Shown here: in pieces, positions 53,517-63,663 of the stretch
Layout: the number at the start of each line of letters is the position of its first letter
How positions within the stretch are numbered: the first letter of the stretch is position 1
NCBI RefSeq assembly: GCF_018417595.1
Contig: NZ_CP070982.1
Location: forward strand, 186,001 to 250,000
Origin: Pseudomonas entomophila
GTDB taxonomy: Bacteria; Pseudomonadota; Gammaproteobacteria; Pseudomonadales; Pseudomonadaceae
Direction of reading: 5' to 3'
Length of the DNA: 64,000 nt
Position numbers and translations under genes: made by a program
The notes under the pieces: model-generated
The model's database searches: none
What the model was told of the DNA's origin: nothing
Seen by the model: only the letters and a program-made list of their open reading frames with translations

Positions 53517-54857
53517 ATGTACAAGTCCAGCCTGGCCCTGGCCGTGGCACTGGGGGTTCTCGCCCAACAAGCAGGCGCTGCAGGTTTCATCGAGGACAGC
53601 AAGCTGTCCCTGAGCTCGCGCACCATGTACTTCAACAACGACAACCGTGAGGCTCACGCCACCGGGACTGCCAAGCGTCCTGACCAGCGTGAGTCCGGCC
53701 AGGGCTTCAAGCTCGACTACATCTCGGGCTTCACCCAAGGCACCGTCGGTTTCGGTGTTGATGCCCAGGCCCTGTGGGGCATCCGTCTGGACGGCGGCAA
53801 GGGTTATCACAAAGCCGGTTTCTTCCCGGATGATGGCAAAGGCGCCGCAGACCAGTGGGCCCGTATCGGTGGCAACGCCAAGGCACGCTTCTCCAAGACC
53901 GAGGCGCACTTCGGTAGCGCCCTGGCCCCGAACCTGCCGATCCTGGTCTCCAACGACGGTCGTCTGCTGCCGCAGACCTTCGAGGGTGGCACCATCCAGT
54001 CGAAGGAAATCGACAACCTGACCATCAACGCCGGTCAGCTGACCCACGCCATGGGTCGTGCCTCGAGCAACCGCACCGGTCTGTCCGTTGCCGGTGCTAC
54101 CGCCGAGAGCAACAAGTTCCGCTACGGCGGCCTGGACTACAAGCTCACTCCAGACCTGACCCTGCAGTACTACTACTCGAACCTGGAAGACTTCTACAAG
54201 CAGCACTTCCTGGGCGCGACCCACGTCTTCAAGATCGCTGACGACCAGTCGTTCAAGACCGACCTGCGCTACTTCGACAGCAGCAACGACGGCAAGAACG
54301 GTCACGACGCGACCTACAACTTCAACAACAACGGCGGCTATGCCAAGAACAAGGGCAAGATCGACAACAAGACTTGGTCGGCCATGTTCACCTACACCCT
54401 GGGTGGCCACGCGCTGATGCTCGGTCGCCAGCAGGTCGGCGACGACGGCGGCTTCGTCTGGATGGGCCAGGGCAACCTGGTCAACGACAGCGGTACTTCC
54501 GAAGGCGCTGGCGGCTCCAGCTTCTACCTGTTCACCGACAGCATGATCAACCAGTTCGCCCGTGCTGGCGAGAACACCAACTTCGGTCAGTACTCCTATG
54601 ACTTCGCTGCGCTGGGCGTGCCGGGCCTGAAGGCTTCCGTGGCCTACCTGCGTGGTGACGACATCCGCAACCAGAACGGCCATGGCACCTACAACGAATG
54701 GGAACGTGACGCACGCGTCGACTACACCATTCAGCAAGGCACCTTCAAAGGCCTGGGCTTCACCCTGCGCCAAGGCGTCTATCGTGGTAGCGGCGAAAGC
54801 AGCGCTGACCAGGATCAGACTCGCTTCCTCGTGAACTACACTTACGCCTTCATGTAA
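53517..54857 (+). CDS. OprD-family outer-membrane porin
   Basis: This is a 446-residue porin of the Pseudomonas OprD/OprE/OprQ family, which forms substrate-selective 18-strand channels. The signal peptide ends at AQQAGAAG. Diagnostic parts are FIEDSKLSLSSRTMYFNNDN, the DPVWRI-like YTLGGHALMLGRQQVGDDG region and the terminal TRFLVNYTYAFM with a C-terminal aromatic strand. Codon use is that of a highly expressed gene. Lying between tau and lsfA, it may admit organosulfur compounds; OprE or OprQ orthology cannot be decided here. Confidence 0.9.
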   Translation: MYKSSLALAVALGVLAQQAGAAGFIEDSKLSLSSRTMYFNNDNREAHATGTAKRPDQRESGQGFKLDYISGFTQGTVGFGVDAQALWGIRLDGGKGYHKAGFFPDDGKGAADQWARIGGNAKARFSKTEAHFGSALAPNLPILVSNDGRLLPQTFEGGTIQSKEIDNLTINAGQLTHAMGRASSNRTGLSVAGATAESNKFRYGGLDYKLTPDLTLQYYYSNLEDFYKQHFLGATHVFKIADDQSFKTDLRYFDSSNDGKNGHDATYNFNNNGGYAKNKGKIDNKTWSAMFTYTLGGHALMLGRQQVGDDGGFVWMGQGNLVNDSGTSEGAGGSSFYLFTDSMINQFARAGENTNFGQYSYDFAALGVPGLKASVAYLRGDDIRNQNGHGTYNEWERDARVDYTIQQGTFKGLGFTLRQGVYRGSGESSADQDQTRFLVNYTYAFM

Positions 54858-54873
54858 GTCGTAGCGGCACACG

Positions 54874-54902
54874 AAAAGCCTCGCCTAGTGCGAGGCTTTT
54901 TT
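54874..54902 (+). terminator. Terminator after the porin gene
   Basis: AAAAGCCTCGC-CTAGT-GCGAGGCTTTT followed by TT is a clear intrinsic terminator 16 bases after the stop. Confidence 0.95.
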
Positions 54903-55021
54903 GTGCCTGCCATTTCGTATGCAATCTGGTTATAAATAAATTGATATTTATTCTTTTTATTTTTATTCGGAAGCAGGCACATTGAACCCATCAGGCCAGA
55001 CACAGCACAGGAGCCGCTTCC

Positions 55022-55660
55022 ATGAGCCTCAAACTCGGCGACATCGCCCCCGATTTCGAACAGGATTCCAGCGCCGGCAAGATCCGCTTCCACGAATGGC
55101 TGGGCAACAGCTGGGGCGTGCTGTTCTCCCACCCGGCCGACTTCACCCCGGTGTGCACCACCGAGCTGGGCCTGACCGCCAAGCTCAAGGAAGACTTCGC
55201 CAAGCGCGGCGTGAAAGCCATCGCCCTGTCGGTGGACCCGGTCGACTCCCACCACAAGTGGATCGATGACATCAACGAGACCCAGAACACCGTGGTCAAC
55301 TTTCCGATCATCGCCGACGCCGACCGCAAGGTTTCCGACCTCTACGACCTGATTCACCCCAACGCCAGCGACACCCTTACGGTGCGCTCGCTGTTCGTCA
55401 TCGACCCGAACAAGAAGGTGCGCCTGACCATCACCTATCCGGCCAGTACCGGGCGCAACTTCAATGAGATCCTGCGGGTGATCGACTCGTTGCAGTTGAC
55501 CGACAACTACAAGGTCGCCACCCCAGGCAACTGGCAGGACGGCGACGAGGTAGTGATCGTGCCGTCGCTGAAGGACGAAGACGAAATCAAGCAGCGCTTC
55601 CCGAAAGGGTACCGGGCGGTGAAACCCTATCTGCGGCTGACCCCGCAACCGAATCGTTAA
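55022..55660 (+). CDS. lsfA: 1-Cys peroxiredoxin LsfA
   Basis: This is a 212-residue Prx6-type peroxiredoxin. The peroxidatic cysteine is Cys45 in DFTPVCTTELG, and no resolving cysteine follows. The C-terminal segment (GDEVVIVPSLKDEDEIKQRF) is typical of the 1-Cys class. LsfA of Pseudomonas is induced by sulfate starvation and protects against peroxide, which fits the flavin and Fe(II) oxygenases encoded around it. CAGGAG precedes the ATG, and the upstream 60 bases are very AT-rich. Confidence 0.93.
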   Translation: MSLKLGDIAPDFEQDSSAGKIRFHEWLGNSWGVLFSHPADFTPVCTTELGLTAKLKEDFAKRGVKAIALSVDPVDSHHKWIDDINETQNTVVNFPIIADADRKVSDLYDLIHPNASDTLTVRSLFVIDPNKKVRLTITYPASTGRNFNEILRVIDSLQLTDNYKVATPGNWQDGDEVVIVPSLKDEDEIKQRFPKGYRAVKPYLRLTPQPNR

Positions 55661-55702
55661 GGAATTCCTCGTTGTATTGCTCTTAGCCAAGCAGGGATCT
55701 TC

Positions 55703-55726
55703 GGGCCGTTTCGACGGCCCTTTTTT
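55703..55726 (+). terminator. Terminator after lsfA
   Basis: GGGCCGT-TTCG-ACGGCCC followed by TTTTTT is an intrinsic terminator with a UUCG loop. Confidence 0.95.
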
Positions 55727-55751
55727 ATGCCTGCCGAACGCTATGCACGAT

Positions 55752-55840
55752 CCCTGTAGGAGCGGCTTCAGCCGCGATGCAGCCACCGCAGCACCCGGCA
55801 CCCGCTTCGCGGGTGATCGCGGCTGAAGCCGCTCCTACAG
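55752..55840. repeat. REP pair between lsfA and ssuE
   Basis: TGTAGGAGCGGCTTCAGCCG and the inverse ATCGCGGCTGAAGCCGCTCC flank a spacer with a short hairpin. Confidence 0.93.
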
Positions 55841-55983
55841 AGGGGATTCTTAAATAGCATTAATTGGAATAAATACATAAAAAAATATGATTTATAGATA
55901 TATGTGACGAGCTGTTAATGTCATTTCCATCCAGCGGGGCCAACCCTCTCGGCCCTGCAATCGAATCGAAGGAAGCGCTTTCA
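55841..55983. promoter_or_regulatory. ssu operon promoter region
   Basis: The stretch 55850-55910 is the most AT-rich of the window (AATAAATACATAAAAAAATA, then TGATTTATAG). Sulfate-starvation promoters of the ssu type need a LysR-family activator that binds such sequence. GAAGGA at 55969-55974 serves ssuE. Confidence 0.5.
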
Positions 55984-56577
55984 ATGCTGGTTGTTTCTGT
56001 CGGTGGTAGCCCCAGTCTTCGTTCACGCTCCGGCGTGCTGCTAGAGCGTTCACGCGACTGGCTGCAGGAACGCGGCGTCGAGGTGGTGACCTTCCAGGTG
56101 CGGGAGTTCCCCGCCGAGGACCTGCTCCACGCGCGCTTCGACAGCCCGCAGGTGCGCCACTTCAACGAACTGGTGGCCCAGGCCGACGGCCTGGTGGTTG
56201 CCACCCCGGTGTACAAGGCATCGTTCGCCGGCGCGCTGAAGACCCTGCTCGACCTGCTGCCCGAGCGCGCCCTGGAACACAAAGTGGTACTGCCGATCGC
56301 CACCGGCGGCAGCATCGCCCACATGCTCGCCGTGGACTACGCGCTCAAGCCCGTGCTGTCGGCCCTCAAGGCGCAGGAGACCCTGCAAGGAATCTTCGCC
56401 GACGACGGCCAGATCACCTACGGCGAAGGCAGCAAGCCCGCGCAACTGGCGCCCGCCCTCGAGCAGCGCCTGCAGGATTCGCTGGAAACGTTCCACAGCG
56501 CCTTGGCGCGCCGGCCTCGGCCGGTCGCCCCTGGCGTGCTCAACGAACGCCTGATCAGTGCCCGCTGGAGCATCTGA
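55984..56577 (+). CDS. ssuE: NAD(P)H-dependent FMN reductase SsuE
   Basis: This is a 197-residue flavodoxin-fold reductase that supplies FMNH2 to SsuD and probably to other flavin monooxygenases. The FMN phosphate loop is [11 protein letters not shown] near the N-terminus; [20 protein letters not shown] is the family signature, followed by [20 protein letters not shown] chose the ATG at 55984 because GAAGGA precedes it and the length matches P. putida SsuE; the frame is open further upstream. It is the first gene of ssuEADCBF. Confidence 0.94.
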   Translation: MLVVSVGGSPSLRSRSGVLLERSRDWLQERGVEVVTFQVREFPAEDLLHARFDSPQVRHFNELVAQADGLVVATPVYKASFAGALKTLLDLLPERALEHKVVLPIATGGSIAHMLAVDYALKPVLSALKAQETLQGIFADDGQITYGEGSKPAQLAPALEQRLQDSLETFHSALARRPRPVAPGVLNERLISARWSI

Positions 56578-56673
56578 ACCCGGCCATCACCGTTTCATCG
56601 CTGTTCCCACCTTACTCGCCCGCCAACGAGGCAAGCAGGTGCTACCCGAACCCCACTCGCACAGGAGAGCGCC

Positions 56674-57639
56674 ATGCGCACAGTCTTCTTGCGTCGCGGT
56701 CTGGTCGCCCTGTTTGCGGCGGCTGTATCCTTCGGCGCCATCACCCAAGCCCAGGCCGAGAGCCTGCGCATCGGTTACCAGAAATACGGCACCCTGGTGC
56801 TGCTCAAGGCCAAGGGTTCGCTGGAGAAGCGCCTGGCCGAGCAAGGCATCCAGGTGCAATGGACCGAATTCCCCGGCGGCCCGCAGCTGCTCGAAGGGCT
56901 CAACGTCGGCTCCATCGATTTTGGCGTGACCGGTGAAACGCCGCCGGTGTTCGCCCAGGCCGCAGGCGCCGACCTGCTCTACGTCGCCTACGAACCGCCG
57001 GCGCCGCACAGCGAGGCGATCCTCGTGCCCAAGGGCTCGCCGATCCAGTCGGTGAAAGAGCTCAAGGGCAAGAAAGTCGCCTTCAACAAGGGTTCGAACG
57101 TTCACTACCTGCTGGTCCGCGCCCTTGAAGACGCCGGCCTCACCTACGCCGACATCCAGCCGGTCTACCTGCCGCCCGCCGACGCCCGCGCCGCCTTCGA
57201 GCGCGGCAGCGTCGATGCGTGGGTGATCTGGGACCCGTACCAGGCTGCCGCCGAGCAGCAGCTGCAGGCCCGCGTGCTGCGTGATGGCAAGGGCCTGGTC
57301 GACAACCACCAGTTCTACCTCGCCACCCGCGGCTATGCCACCCAGCATCCGGCGGTGATCAACACCCTGGTCGAGGAAGTGCGCGCCGTGGGCCAGTGGT
57401 CCCAGGCCAACCCGCAGCAGGTCACAGACCAGGTCGCGCCGCTGCTCGGCCTGCCCGCCGACATCACGCTCACCTCGGTGAAGCGCCAGGGTTACGGCGC
57501 TGGGCCGCTGACCCCGGAGGTCATCGCCGCGCAGCAGAAGATCGCCGACACCTTCACCGCCCTGAAGCTGATCCCCAAGCCCTTGAGCATCAAGGACGTG
57601 ATCTGGACACCCCCGGCCAAGGTCGCCAGCGCGCCTTGA
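56674..57639 (+). CDS. ssuA: Aliphatic sulfonate-binding protein SsuA
   Basis: This is a 321-residue periplasmic binding protein. The signal peptide ends at TQAQAESL. SsuA signatures are LRIGYQKYGTLVLLKAKGSL, then FPGGPQLLEGLNVGSIDFG, GETPPVFAQAAGADL and WVIWDPYQAAAEQQLQARVL. AGGAG precedes the ATG. It delivers aliphatic sulfonates to SsuCB. Confidence 0.94.
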   Translation: MRTVFLRRGLVALFAAAVSFGAITQAQAESLRIGYQKYGTLVLLKAKGSLEKRLAEQGIQVQWTEFPGGPQLLEGLNVGSIDFGVTGETPPVFAQAAGADLLYVAYEPPAPHSEAILVPKGSPIQSVKELKGKKVAFNKGSNVHYLLVRALEDAGLTYADIQPVYLPPADARAAFERGSVDAWVIWDPYQAAAEQQLQARVLRDGKGLVDNHQFYLATRGYATQHPAVINTLVEEVRAVGQWSQANPQQVTDQVAPLLGLPADITLTSVKRQGYGAGPLTPEVIAAQQKIADTFTALKLIPKPLSIKDVIWTPPAKVASAP

Positions 57640-57698
57640 ACGATTCGCCGCGCCGGGGCGCCGCCCTGGCTTGAGCCACCCTTGAGGAGACAACTCCA

Positions 57699-58847
57699 AT
57701 GAGCCTTAACATCTTCTGGTTCCTCCCCACCCACGGTGACGGCAAGTACCTGGGCACCACCGAAGGCGCCCGCGCCGTCGACCACGGCTACCTGAGCCAG
57801 ATCGCCCAGGCCGCCGACCGCCTGGGTTTCGGCGGCGTGCTGATCCCCACCGGGCGTTCCTGCGAGGACTCCTGGCTGGTGGCAGCGTCGCTGATCCCGG
57901 TGACCGAGCGCCTGAAGTTCCTGGTCGCCCTGCGCCCGGGGATCATCTCGCCGACCGTGGCGGCGCGCCAGGCGGCCACCTTGGACCGCCTGTCCAATGG
58001 TCGCGCGCTATTCAACCTGGTGACCGGTGGCGACCCGGACGAACTGGCCGGTGATGGCCTGCACCTCAACCACCAGGAGCGCTATGAGGCGTCGGTGGAG
58101 TTCACCCGCATCTGGCGCAAGGTGCTCGAAGGCGAAGTGGTCGACTATGACGGCAAGCACCTCCAGGTGAAGGGTGCCAAGCTGCTCTATCCGCCGATCC
58201 AGCAACCACGCCCGCCGCTGTATTTCGGTGGCTCGTCCGACGCCGCCCAGGACCTGGCCGCCGAGCAGGTCGAACTGTACCTGACCTGGGGCGAGCCACC
58301 GGCCGCCGTGGCCGAGAAGATCGCCCAGGTGCGCGAGAAAGCCGCGGCCCTTGGCCGTGAGGTGCGCTTCGGTATTCGCCTGCACGTGATCGTGCGGGAA
58401 ACCAACGAAGAAGCCTGGGCCGCCGCCGACAAACTCATCTCGCACCTGGACGACGACACCATCGCCCGCGCCCAGGCCTCGCTGGCGCGCTTCGACTCGG
58501 TCGGCCAACAACGCATGGCCGCCCTGCACGGTGGCAAGCGCGACAAGCTGGAGGTGGCGCCGAACCTGTGGGCCGGCGTCGGCCTGGTGCGTGGCGGCGC
58601 CGGCACCGCGCTGGTGGGCGATGGCCCGACCGTCGCGGCGCGGGTCAAGGAGTATGCGGACCTGGGTATCGACACCTTCATCTTCTCCGGCTACCCCCAC
58701 CTGGAAGAGTCGTACCGCGTCGCCGAGCTGCTGTTCCCGCACCTGGACGTGCAACGCCCGGAGCAGCCGAAAAGCGCTGGCTATGTCAGCCCGTTCGGTG
58801 AAATGGTCGCCAACGACATCCTGCCCAAGTCCGTGTCGCAGAGCTGA
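57699..58847 (+). CDS. ssuD: FMNH2-dependent alkanesulfonate monooxygenase SsuD
   Basis: This is a 382-residue luciferase-like enzyme that cleaves alkanesulfonates to aldehyde and sulfite with FMNH2 and O2. SsuD motifs are [35 protein letters not shown] with the conserved Cys54, [20 protein letters not shown] and [26 protein letters not shown] precedes the ATG. It depends on SsuE from the same operon. Confidence 0.95.
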   Translation: MSLNIFWFLPTHGDGKYLGTTEGARAVDHGYLSQIAQAADRLGFGGVLIPTGRSCEDSWLVAASLIPVTERLKFLVALRPGIISPTVAARQAATLDRLSNGRALFNLVTGGDPDELAGDGLHLNHQERYEASVEFTRIWRKVLEGEVVDYDGKHLQVKGAKLLYPPIQQPRPPLYFGGSSDAAQDLAAEQVELYLTWGEPPAAVAEKIAQVREKAAALGREVRFGIRLHVIVRETNEEAWAAADKLISHLDDDTIARAQASLARFDSVGQQRMAALHGGKRDKLEVAPNLWAGVGLVRGGAGTALVGDGPTVAARVKEYADLGIDTFIFSGYPHLEESYRVAELLFPHLDVQRPEQPKSAGYVSPFGEMVANDILPKSVSQS

Positions 58848-58858
58848 GGACCGAGGCC

Positions 58859-59656
58859 ATGAGTCGAGCAACCTCAACCACCTGGTCGAAGCGCCTGGCG
58901 CCCTGGGCCCTGCCGATCCTGCTGGTGGCGGTGTGGCAGCTGGCGGTCAGCGCCGGCTGGCTGTCGACCCGCATCCTGCCGGCCCCGAGCGCGGTGGTGA
59001 GCGCAGGCGTCGAGCTGGTGCGCAGCGGCGAGCTCTGGACCCACCTGGCCATCAGTGGCTGGCGTGCCGGCCTTGGCTTTTTCATCGGTGGCAGCCTGGG
59101 GCTGTTGCTGGGCTTCATCACCGGCCTGTCGAACTGGGGCGAACGCCTGCTCGACAGCTCGGTGCAGATGATCCGCAACGTGCCGCACCTGGCGCTGATC
59201 CCGTTGGTGATCCTGTGGTTCGGTATCGACGAGTCGGCGAAGATCTTCCTGGTGGCACTGGGGACGTTGTTCCCCATCTACCTGAACACCTACCACGGCA
59301 TCCGCAACGTCGACCCGGCGCTGGTGGAGATGGCGCGCAGCTACGGCCTGTCGGGCTTCGCGCTGTTCCGCCAGGTGATCCTGCCGGGTGCGCTGCTGTC
59401 GATCCTGGTCGGTGTGCGCTTCGCCCTCGGGTTCATGTGGCTGACGCTGATCGTCGCCGAGACCATCTCGGCCAACTCCGGCATCGGCTACCTGGCGATG
59501 AACGCCCGTGAGTTCCTGCAGACCGACGTGGTGGTGTTGGCCATCGTCCTGTACGCGGTGCTCGGCAAGTGCGCCGACCTGGCCGCCCGAGGCCTGGAGC
59601 GTGTCTGGCTGCGCTGGCACCCGGCGTACCAGGTGGCGAAGAAGGAGGGCGCATGA
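58859..59656 (+). CDS. ssuC: Aliphatic sulfonate ABC permease SsuC
   Basis: This is a 265-residue permease with about six helices. It opens with a basic tail, then [20 protein letters not shown]. The EAA loop is [20 protein letters not shown], and [20 protein letters not shown] is typical for SsuC. It follows ssuD by 11 bases and overlaps ssuB by four (ATGA). Confidence 0.94.
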   Translation: MSRATSTTWSKRLAPWALPILLVAVWQLAVSAGWLSTRILPAPSAVVSAGVELVRSGELWTHLAISGWRAGLGFFIGGSLGLLLGFITGLSNWGERLLDSSVQMIRNVPHLALIPLVILWFGIDESAKIFLVALGTLFPIYLNTYHGIRNVDPALVEMARSYGLSGFALFRQVILPGALLSILVGVRFALGFMWLTLIVAETISANSGIGYLAMNAREFLQTDVVVLAIVLYAVLGKCADLAARGLERVWLRWHPAYQVAKKEGA

Positions 59657-60468
59657 TGACCGTGCTCAAGGAACAGCCGCCACGCCTGCTGCGTGGCATC
59701 CCCCTGGCGGCCAACGACCTGCGCCGTACCTTTGGCCAGCGTGAAGTGTTGCGCGGTGTCGATCTGCATATCCCGGCCGGTCAGTTCGTCGCCATCGTCG
59801 GCCGTAGTGGCTGCGGCAAGAGCACCTTGCTGCGGCTGCTGGCCGGGCTCGACCAGCCCAGCGCCGGCGAACTGATGGCGGGCGCTGCGCCACTGGCCGA
59901 GGCCCGCGAGGACACCCGGCTGATGTTCCAGGATGCGCGCCTGCTGCCCTGGAAGAAGGTGATCGACAACGTCGGTCTGGGGTTGTCCGGCAACTGGCGG
60001 CCCCGTGCCCTGGAAGCGTTGGAAGCGGTCGGCCTGGCCGAGCGCGCCCATGAATGGCCGGCAGCATTGTCCGGCGGCCAGAAACAGCGGGTGGCCTTGG
60101 CCCGAGCACTGATTCATCAGCCGCGCCTGTTGCTGCTGGACGAACCGCTCGGTGCGCTGGACGCCCTGACCCGTATCGAGATGCAGCAACTGATCGAGCG
60201 CCTGTGGCGCCAGCATGGCTTCACCGTGCTGCTGGTCACCCACGACGTCAGCGAAGCCGTCGCCGTGGCCGACCGGGTGATCCTGATCGAAGACGGCGCC
60301 GTCGGCCTGGACCTGGTCGTCGACCTGCCACGGCCGCGGGTGCGTGGTTCGCACCGCCTGGCGGCGCTGGAAAGCGAAGTGCTCAACCGCGTCCTTTCCG
60401 TCCCGGGCACCCCGCCCGAGCCGGAACCTGTAGCCCCTTTGCCCACGCACCTGCGTTGGGCCCACTGA
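59653..60468 (+). CDS. ssuB: Aliphatic sulfonate ABC ATPase SsuB
   Basis: This is a 271-residue ATPase. Walker A is GRSGCGKST, the signature is [15 protein letters not shown] and Walker B is [14 protein letters not shown]; the H-loop is [20 protein letters not shown] supports the paired ATGATG start (59653 or 59656). A Pro-rich tail ends the protein. Confidence 0.93.
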   Translation: MMTVLKEQPPRLLRGIPLAANDLRRTFGQREVLRGVDLHIPAGQFVAIVGRSGCGKSTLLRLLAGLDQPSAGELMAGAAPLAEAREDTRLMFQDARLLPWKKVIDNVGLGLSGNWRPRALEALEAVGLAERAHEWPAALSGGQKQRVALARALIHQPRLLLLDEPLGALDALTRIEMQQLIERLWRQHGFTVLLVTHDVSEAVAVADRVILIEDGAVGLDLVVDLPRPRVRGSHRLAALESEVLNRVLSVPGTPPEPEPVAPLPTHLRWAH

Positions 60469-60498
60469 ACCCCTGAAACCAGCAAAAGGAAGCATGCC

Positions 60499-60714
60499 AT
60501 GACCATCAAAGCCATCAACGTACGCAACCAGTTCAAAGGTACCGTGAAGGAAATCCTCGAAGGCCCGGTACTGTCGGAAATCGACGTGCAGACCGCCTCC
60601 GGCATCGTCACCTCGGTGATCACCACCCGTTCCGTCAAGGAGCTGGAGTTGCAGGTGGGCAGTGAAGTGATCGCCTTCGTGAAATCGACCGAGGTGTCCA
60701 TCGCCAAGCTCTGA
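60499..60714 (+). CDS. ssuF: SsuF, molybdopterin-binding-like (TOBE) protein
   Basis: This is a 71-residue single TOBE/MOP-fold protein (NVRNQFKGTVKEILEGPVLS, then VITTRSVKELELQVGSEVIA). The fold usually binds molybdate or other oxyanions. In P. putida ssuF belongs to the sulfonate operon and is needed for full sulfonate use; its molecular role is unclear. AAAGGA precedes the ATG. It is the last gene of the operon. Confidence 0.92.
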   Translation: MTIKAINVRNQFKGTVKEILEGPVLSEIDVQTASGIVTSVITTRSVKELELQVGSEVIAFVKSTEVSIAKL

Positions 60715-60728
60715 TGCCTTGCACGGTC

Positions 60729-60814
60729 CCTGTAGGAGCGGCTTCAGCCGCGATCACCCGCAGAGCGGGTGCCAGATCGCGTCGCCTGCATCGCGGCTAA
60801 AGCCGCTCCTACAG
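60729..60814. repeat. REP pair between converging ssuF and tetR
   Basis: TGTAGGAGCGGCTTCAGCCG faces ATCGCGGCTAAAGCCGCTCC, with an inner CCCGC/GCGGG hairpin. Confidence 0.92.
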
Positions 60815-60828
60815 GAATTTCTGCTGGC

Positions 60829-61461
60829 TCAGGGTTGGCGCTTGGCCAGATAAGGCGGCAGATACAACCCCAGGTAAGCCTCGAACACCCGCATCCCTTC
60901 CTCCGCCATGCGCGGGGTGATCTGCTCGTGCAACTGCATCGAGCGGGCATACACCCGGTCGCTCAGCTCCATCGCCAAGGCGAACACATCCACGTCCCTC
61001 GGCATCGCCGGGAGCTGGAAATGCCGGTCGAACAGCCGGTGCATCAGCTCGCCCAGTTCCAGGTCGTGCTGGCGGTCGGCCTGCACCACTTCACTCAGCC
61101 CATGCTGGGCGAGGATCAGCTGGCGCGCCGCGGTGTCCTCGTTGTAAATGTCGAGCATGCGCTGCTCGATCAGCCGTGACAGACCGTGCCACGTGCTGAA
61201 CGCCGAGCTGTCGATGGGGGCGCTCAACGCCTCGCGAAAGGCCCGGTGCACATCGGCGGTCAAGGCCTCGAGCAATGCCGGAACGCTGGCGAAGAAGTGG
61301 TACACCGACGACGGCGGGATCTGCGCCCGCTCCGCGACGCTGTAGATCGACAGCGCCGCCACGCCCTGGCCGGCCAGCAGCTCGCGGGCCGCGGCCAGGA
61401 TCGCCTCGATCCTGGCCTGGCTGCTGGCGCGTGGCTTGCGCGGGGTGGCGGTGCGGTTCAT
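60829..61461 (-). CDS. TetR family transcriptional regulator
   Basis: This is a 210-residue regulator. The N-terminal helix-turn-helix spans residues about 15-62 (IEAILAAARELLAGQGVAAL, then VAERAQIPPSSVYHFFASVP). The C-terminal ligand domain is not diagnostic. It overlaps the gshA stop by one base (TGATG) and so lies downstream in the gshA transcript. Its targets are unknown; genes for glutathione or for ssu are only guesses. Confidence 0.9.
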   Translation of the reverse strand: MNRTATPRKPRASSQARIEAILAAARELLAGQGVAALSIYSVAERAQIPPSSVYHFFASVPALLEALTADVHRAFREALSAPIDSSAFSTWHGLSRLIEQRMLDIYNEDTAARQLILAQHGLSEVVQADRQHDLELGELMHRLFDRHFQLPAMPRDVDVFALAMELSDRVYARSMQLHEQITPRMAEEGMRVFEAYLGLYLPPYLAKRQP

Positions 61462-63038
61462 CAGTTGCTGATCGCCAGGATGCTGGCCTGGTAGGCGCCG
61501 ACGAACAGGTCGAAGTCACCGACTTCCTGTTGCTCCAGGCGCGACTGCTCGGCCAGGGACTCTCGGGCGAGGGTCTCGAAAGCCAGCTGGCGTTCGGCGG
61601 GCAGTGGCTGCTCACGGAAGGTTTCGGCGTGCAGGCGGCTCTGGCGCAGGGAGAACTGGACGAAGGTCTCGTCATGTTCGGTCATGCGCGCCAGCACCTG
61701 GGCCGACGGCGTCAGCTCAGGGTCGTTGACCTTGGCCTGCTGTGCTTCCAGGGCTTTGGCATGGGCGTTGCCGCCGTGGGCGCGGTCGAGCAGGCCGGCC
61801 AGCTGGCCGATACGTTCGATCAGCTCGGTGGCCCAGGTCTTCAGCGCGACTGGCTGGCCGTCACGGCGCAGTTCCAGGCCAGGGCGACGGCCTTCCTTGA
61901 CCACGGTGAGGAAGTTGTCGGTGCATTGGCCGCATTCACCGTTGTCCAGTTGAGGGCTTTCTTCCAGCGCGCAGAACAGCAGGAAGGCGTCGAGGAAACG
62001 CGCCTCGGACAGGTCGATGCCTACCGGCAGGAACGGGTTGATATCCAGGCAGCGCACTTCCACGTACTGCACGCCACGGGACATCAGGGCCTGGATCGGC
62101 CGCTCGCCAGTGTAGGTGACGCGCTTGGGGCGGATGTTCGAGTAGTACTCGTTCTCGATCTGCAGGATGTTGGTGTTCAGCTGCACCCACTCGCCATCCT
62201 TGTGCGTGCCGACTTCGACATAGGGCGGGTAGGGTGTGCCCACGGCCCTGCGCAGGCTGTCGGTGTAGCTGGCCAGGTTGTTGTAGCAGGGGGTGAGGCC
62301 GGCCTGGGCGTTGCTCTGGTAGCCCAGGTCGCTCATGCGCAGGCTGGTGGCGTAGGGCAGGTAGAGCGTCTGTTCATCCAGTTCTTCGAGCTGGTGCGGG
62401 CGGCCGCGCAGGAAGCCTTTGTCCAGGGTCGGCGAGGCACCGAACAGGTACATCAGCAGCCAGCTGTAGCGGCGGAAGTTGCGGATCAGCGCGATGTAGG
62501 CCGAGGACTGGTAGTCGCGGTCGTTCTCCTTTCCGCCTTCGGCTTCGCGCAGCAACGGCCACAGCGCCTCGGGCAGGGAGAAGTTGTAGTGGATGCCGGC
62601 GATGCACTGCATGGTGCGGCCGTAACGCAGGGCGAGGCCCTTGCGGTACACGTGCTTGAGCTTGCCGATGTTCGAGCTGCCGTATTCGGCGATCGGGATG
62701 TCTTCCTCGGCCGGCAGTGCGCAGGGCATCGACGGGCTCCACAGGTATTCGTCGCCCAGCTTGGTGTAGACGAAGCGGTGGATCTGGTCGAGGCTCTCGA
62801 GCACCTTGGCAGGGTCCGCCAGGGCCGGGGTGATGAACTCCAGCAGCGACTCGGAATAGTCGGTGGTGATCTGCTCGTTGGTCAGCGCCGAACCCAGGGC
62901 CTCGGGGTGCGGGGTCTGGGCCAGGCGACCGTCGTTGGTCACGCGCAGGCATTCGCGCTCAATGCCGTGCAGGCACTGCTTGAGCAGGTCGATATTGTCG
63001 CCGAGCAGGCTCAGGCGGCGGTTGAGGAGGTCGCTCAA
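61461..63038 (-). CDS. gshA: Glutamate-cysteine ligase GshA
   Basis: This is a 525-residue ligase joining glutamate and cysteine, the first step of glutathione synthesis, of the gamma-proteobacterial type 1 class. Markers are [20 protein letters not shown], the [14 protein letters not shown] segment, [20 protein letters not shown] and [21 protein letters not shown] start it at the TTG at 63038, because AAGGA lies seven bases upstream and the product then begins [10 protein letters not shown] as in relatives. The GTG at 63053 would contain that site in the coding region. A UUG start is also known for E. coli gshA. Confidence 0.93.
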   Translation of the reverse strand: MSDLLNRRLSLLGDNIDLLKQCLHGIERECLRVTNDGRLAQTPHPEALGSALTNEQITTDYSESLLEFITPALADPAKVLESLDQIHRFVYTKLGDEYLWSPSMPCALPAEEDIPIAEYGSSNIGKLKHVYRKGLALRYGRTMQCIAGIHYNFSLPEALWPLLREAEGGKENDRDYQSSAYIALIRNFRRYSWLLMYLFGASPTLDKGFLRGRPHQLEELDEQTLYLPYATSLRMSDLGYQSNAQAGLTPCYNNLASYTDSLRRAVGTPYPPYVEVGTHKDGEWVQLNTNILQIENEYYSNIRPKRVTYTGERPIQALMSRGVQYVEVRCLDINPFLPVGIDLSEARFLDAFLLFCALEESPQLDNGECGQCTDNFLTVVKEGRRPGLELRRDGQPVALKTWATELIERIGQLAGLLDRAHGGNAHAKALEAQQAKVNDPELTPSAQVLARMTEHDETFVQFSLRQSRLHAETFREQPLPAERQLAFETLARESLAEQSRLEQQEVGDFDLFVGAYQASILAISN

Positions 63039-63161
63039 GATGGATTCCTTCACGCGTCAGTCGCCCCAATATGGGGGTAGGGATGACGGTCTACAAGGGT
63101 AGTTGGGAAAGGAACTGGCGTTGTCGCCTGGTTTACGCGGTTCCGGCGCTGGCCTGTATGC

Positions 63162-63235
63162 GCCTGATCGCGGGTCATGCCCGCTCCCACGAAGCCTGTG
63201 AACGTTCGTGGGAGCGGGCTTGCCCCGCGATCAGG
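63162..63235. repeat. REP pair upstream of gshA
   Basis: CTGATCGCGGGTCATGCCCG faces GGAGCGGGCTTGCCCCGCGA within the gap between the thioesterase stop and gshA. The remaining bases of the 240-base gap hold no gene I can support. Confidence 0.88.
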
Positions 63236-63279
63236 TGTACAGCAATACGCCGAAAATACCGCAGATGGGGTTGCGTCAG

Positions 63280-63663
63280 CTAGAGAACCGCGAAGGTTCC
63301 CTGCGCCTTGGCCACCAGTTTGTCGCCCTGAAGCACGTCGGCGTCGACCACCAGCGTGCGCCGTCCGGCATGCAGCACGCGGGCGGTGCACAGCACCTCG
63401 CCCTCGCTGACGGCGCGCATGTAGTTGATCTTGCACTCGATGGTCACGCTTTGCTGGTCGAAGCCATGGCTGGCCGAGCAGGCCAGGCCCATGGCGATGT
63501 CCACCAGGCTGAAGATCGCCCCGCCGTGCAGCTTCTGGCCACGGTTGCGCAGGTGCGGCTCCAGCGCCAGGGCCACCTCGGCCACGCCCGTGTCCAGGCG
63601 TTGCAGGCGGCAGCCCAGGAGCTGGCTGAAGGCGCTTTCGACGTGCTCCGGCGCGACGTCCAT
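63280..63663 (-). CDS. PaaI-type hotdog thioesterase
   Basis: This is a 127-residue hotdog-fold protein. The family motif is RNRGQKLHGGAIFSLVDIAM (with HGG and the acidic catalytic Asp), and CKINYMRAVSEGEVLCTARV follows. It hydrolyses acyl-CoA or related thioesters; the substrate is open. The ATG at 63663 overlaps the tex stop by one base (TGATG), so the two genes are translationally coupled. Confidence 0.88.
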   Translation of the reverse strand: MDVAPEHVESAFSQLLGCRLQRLDTGVAEVALALEPHLRNRGQKLHGGAIFSLVDIAMGLACSASHGFDQQSVTIECKINYMRAVSEGEVLCTARVLHAGRRTLVVDADVLQGDKLVAKAQGTFAVL

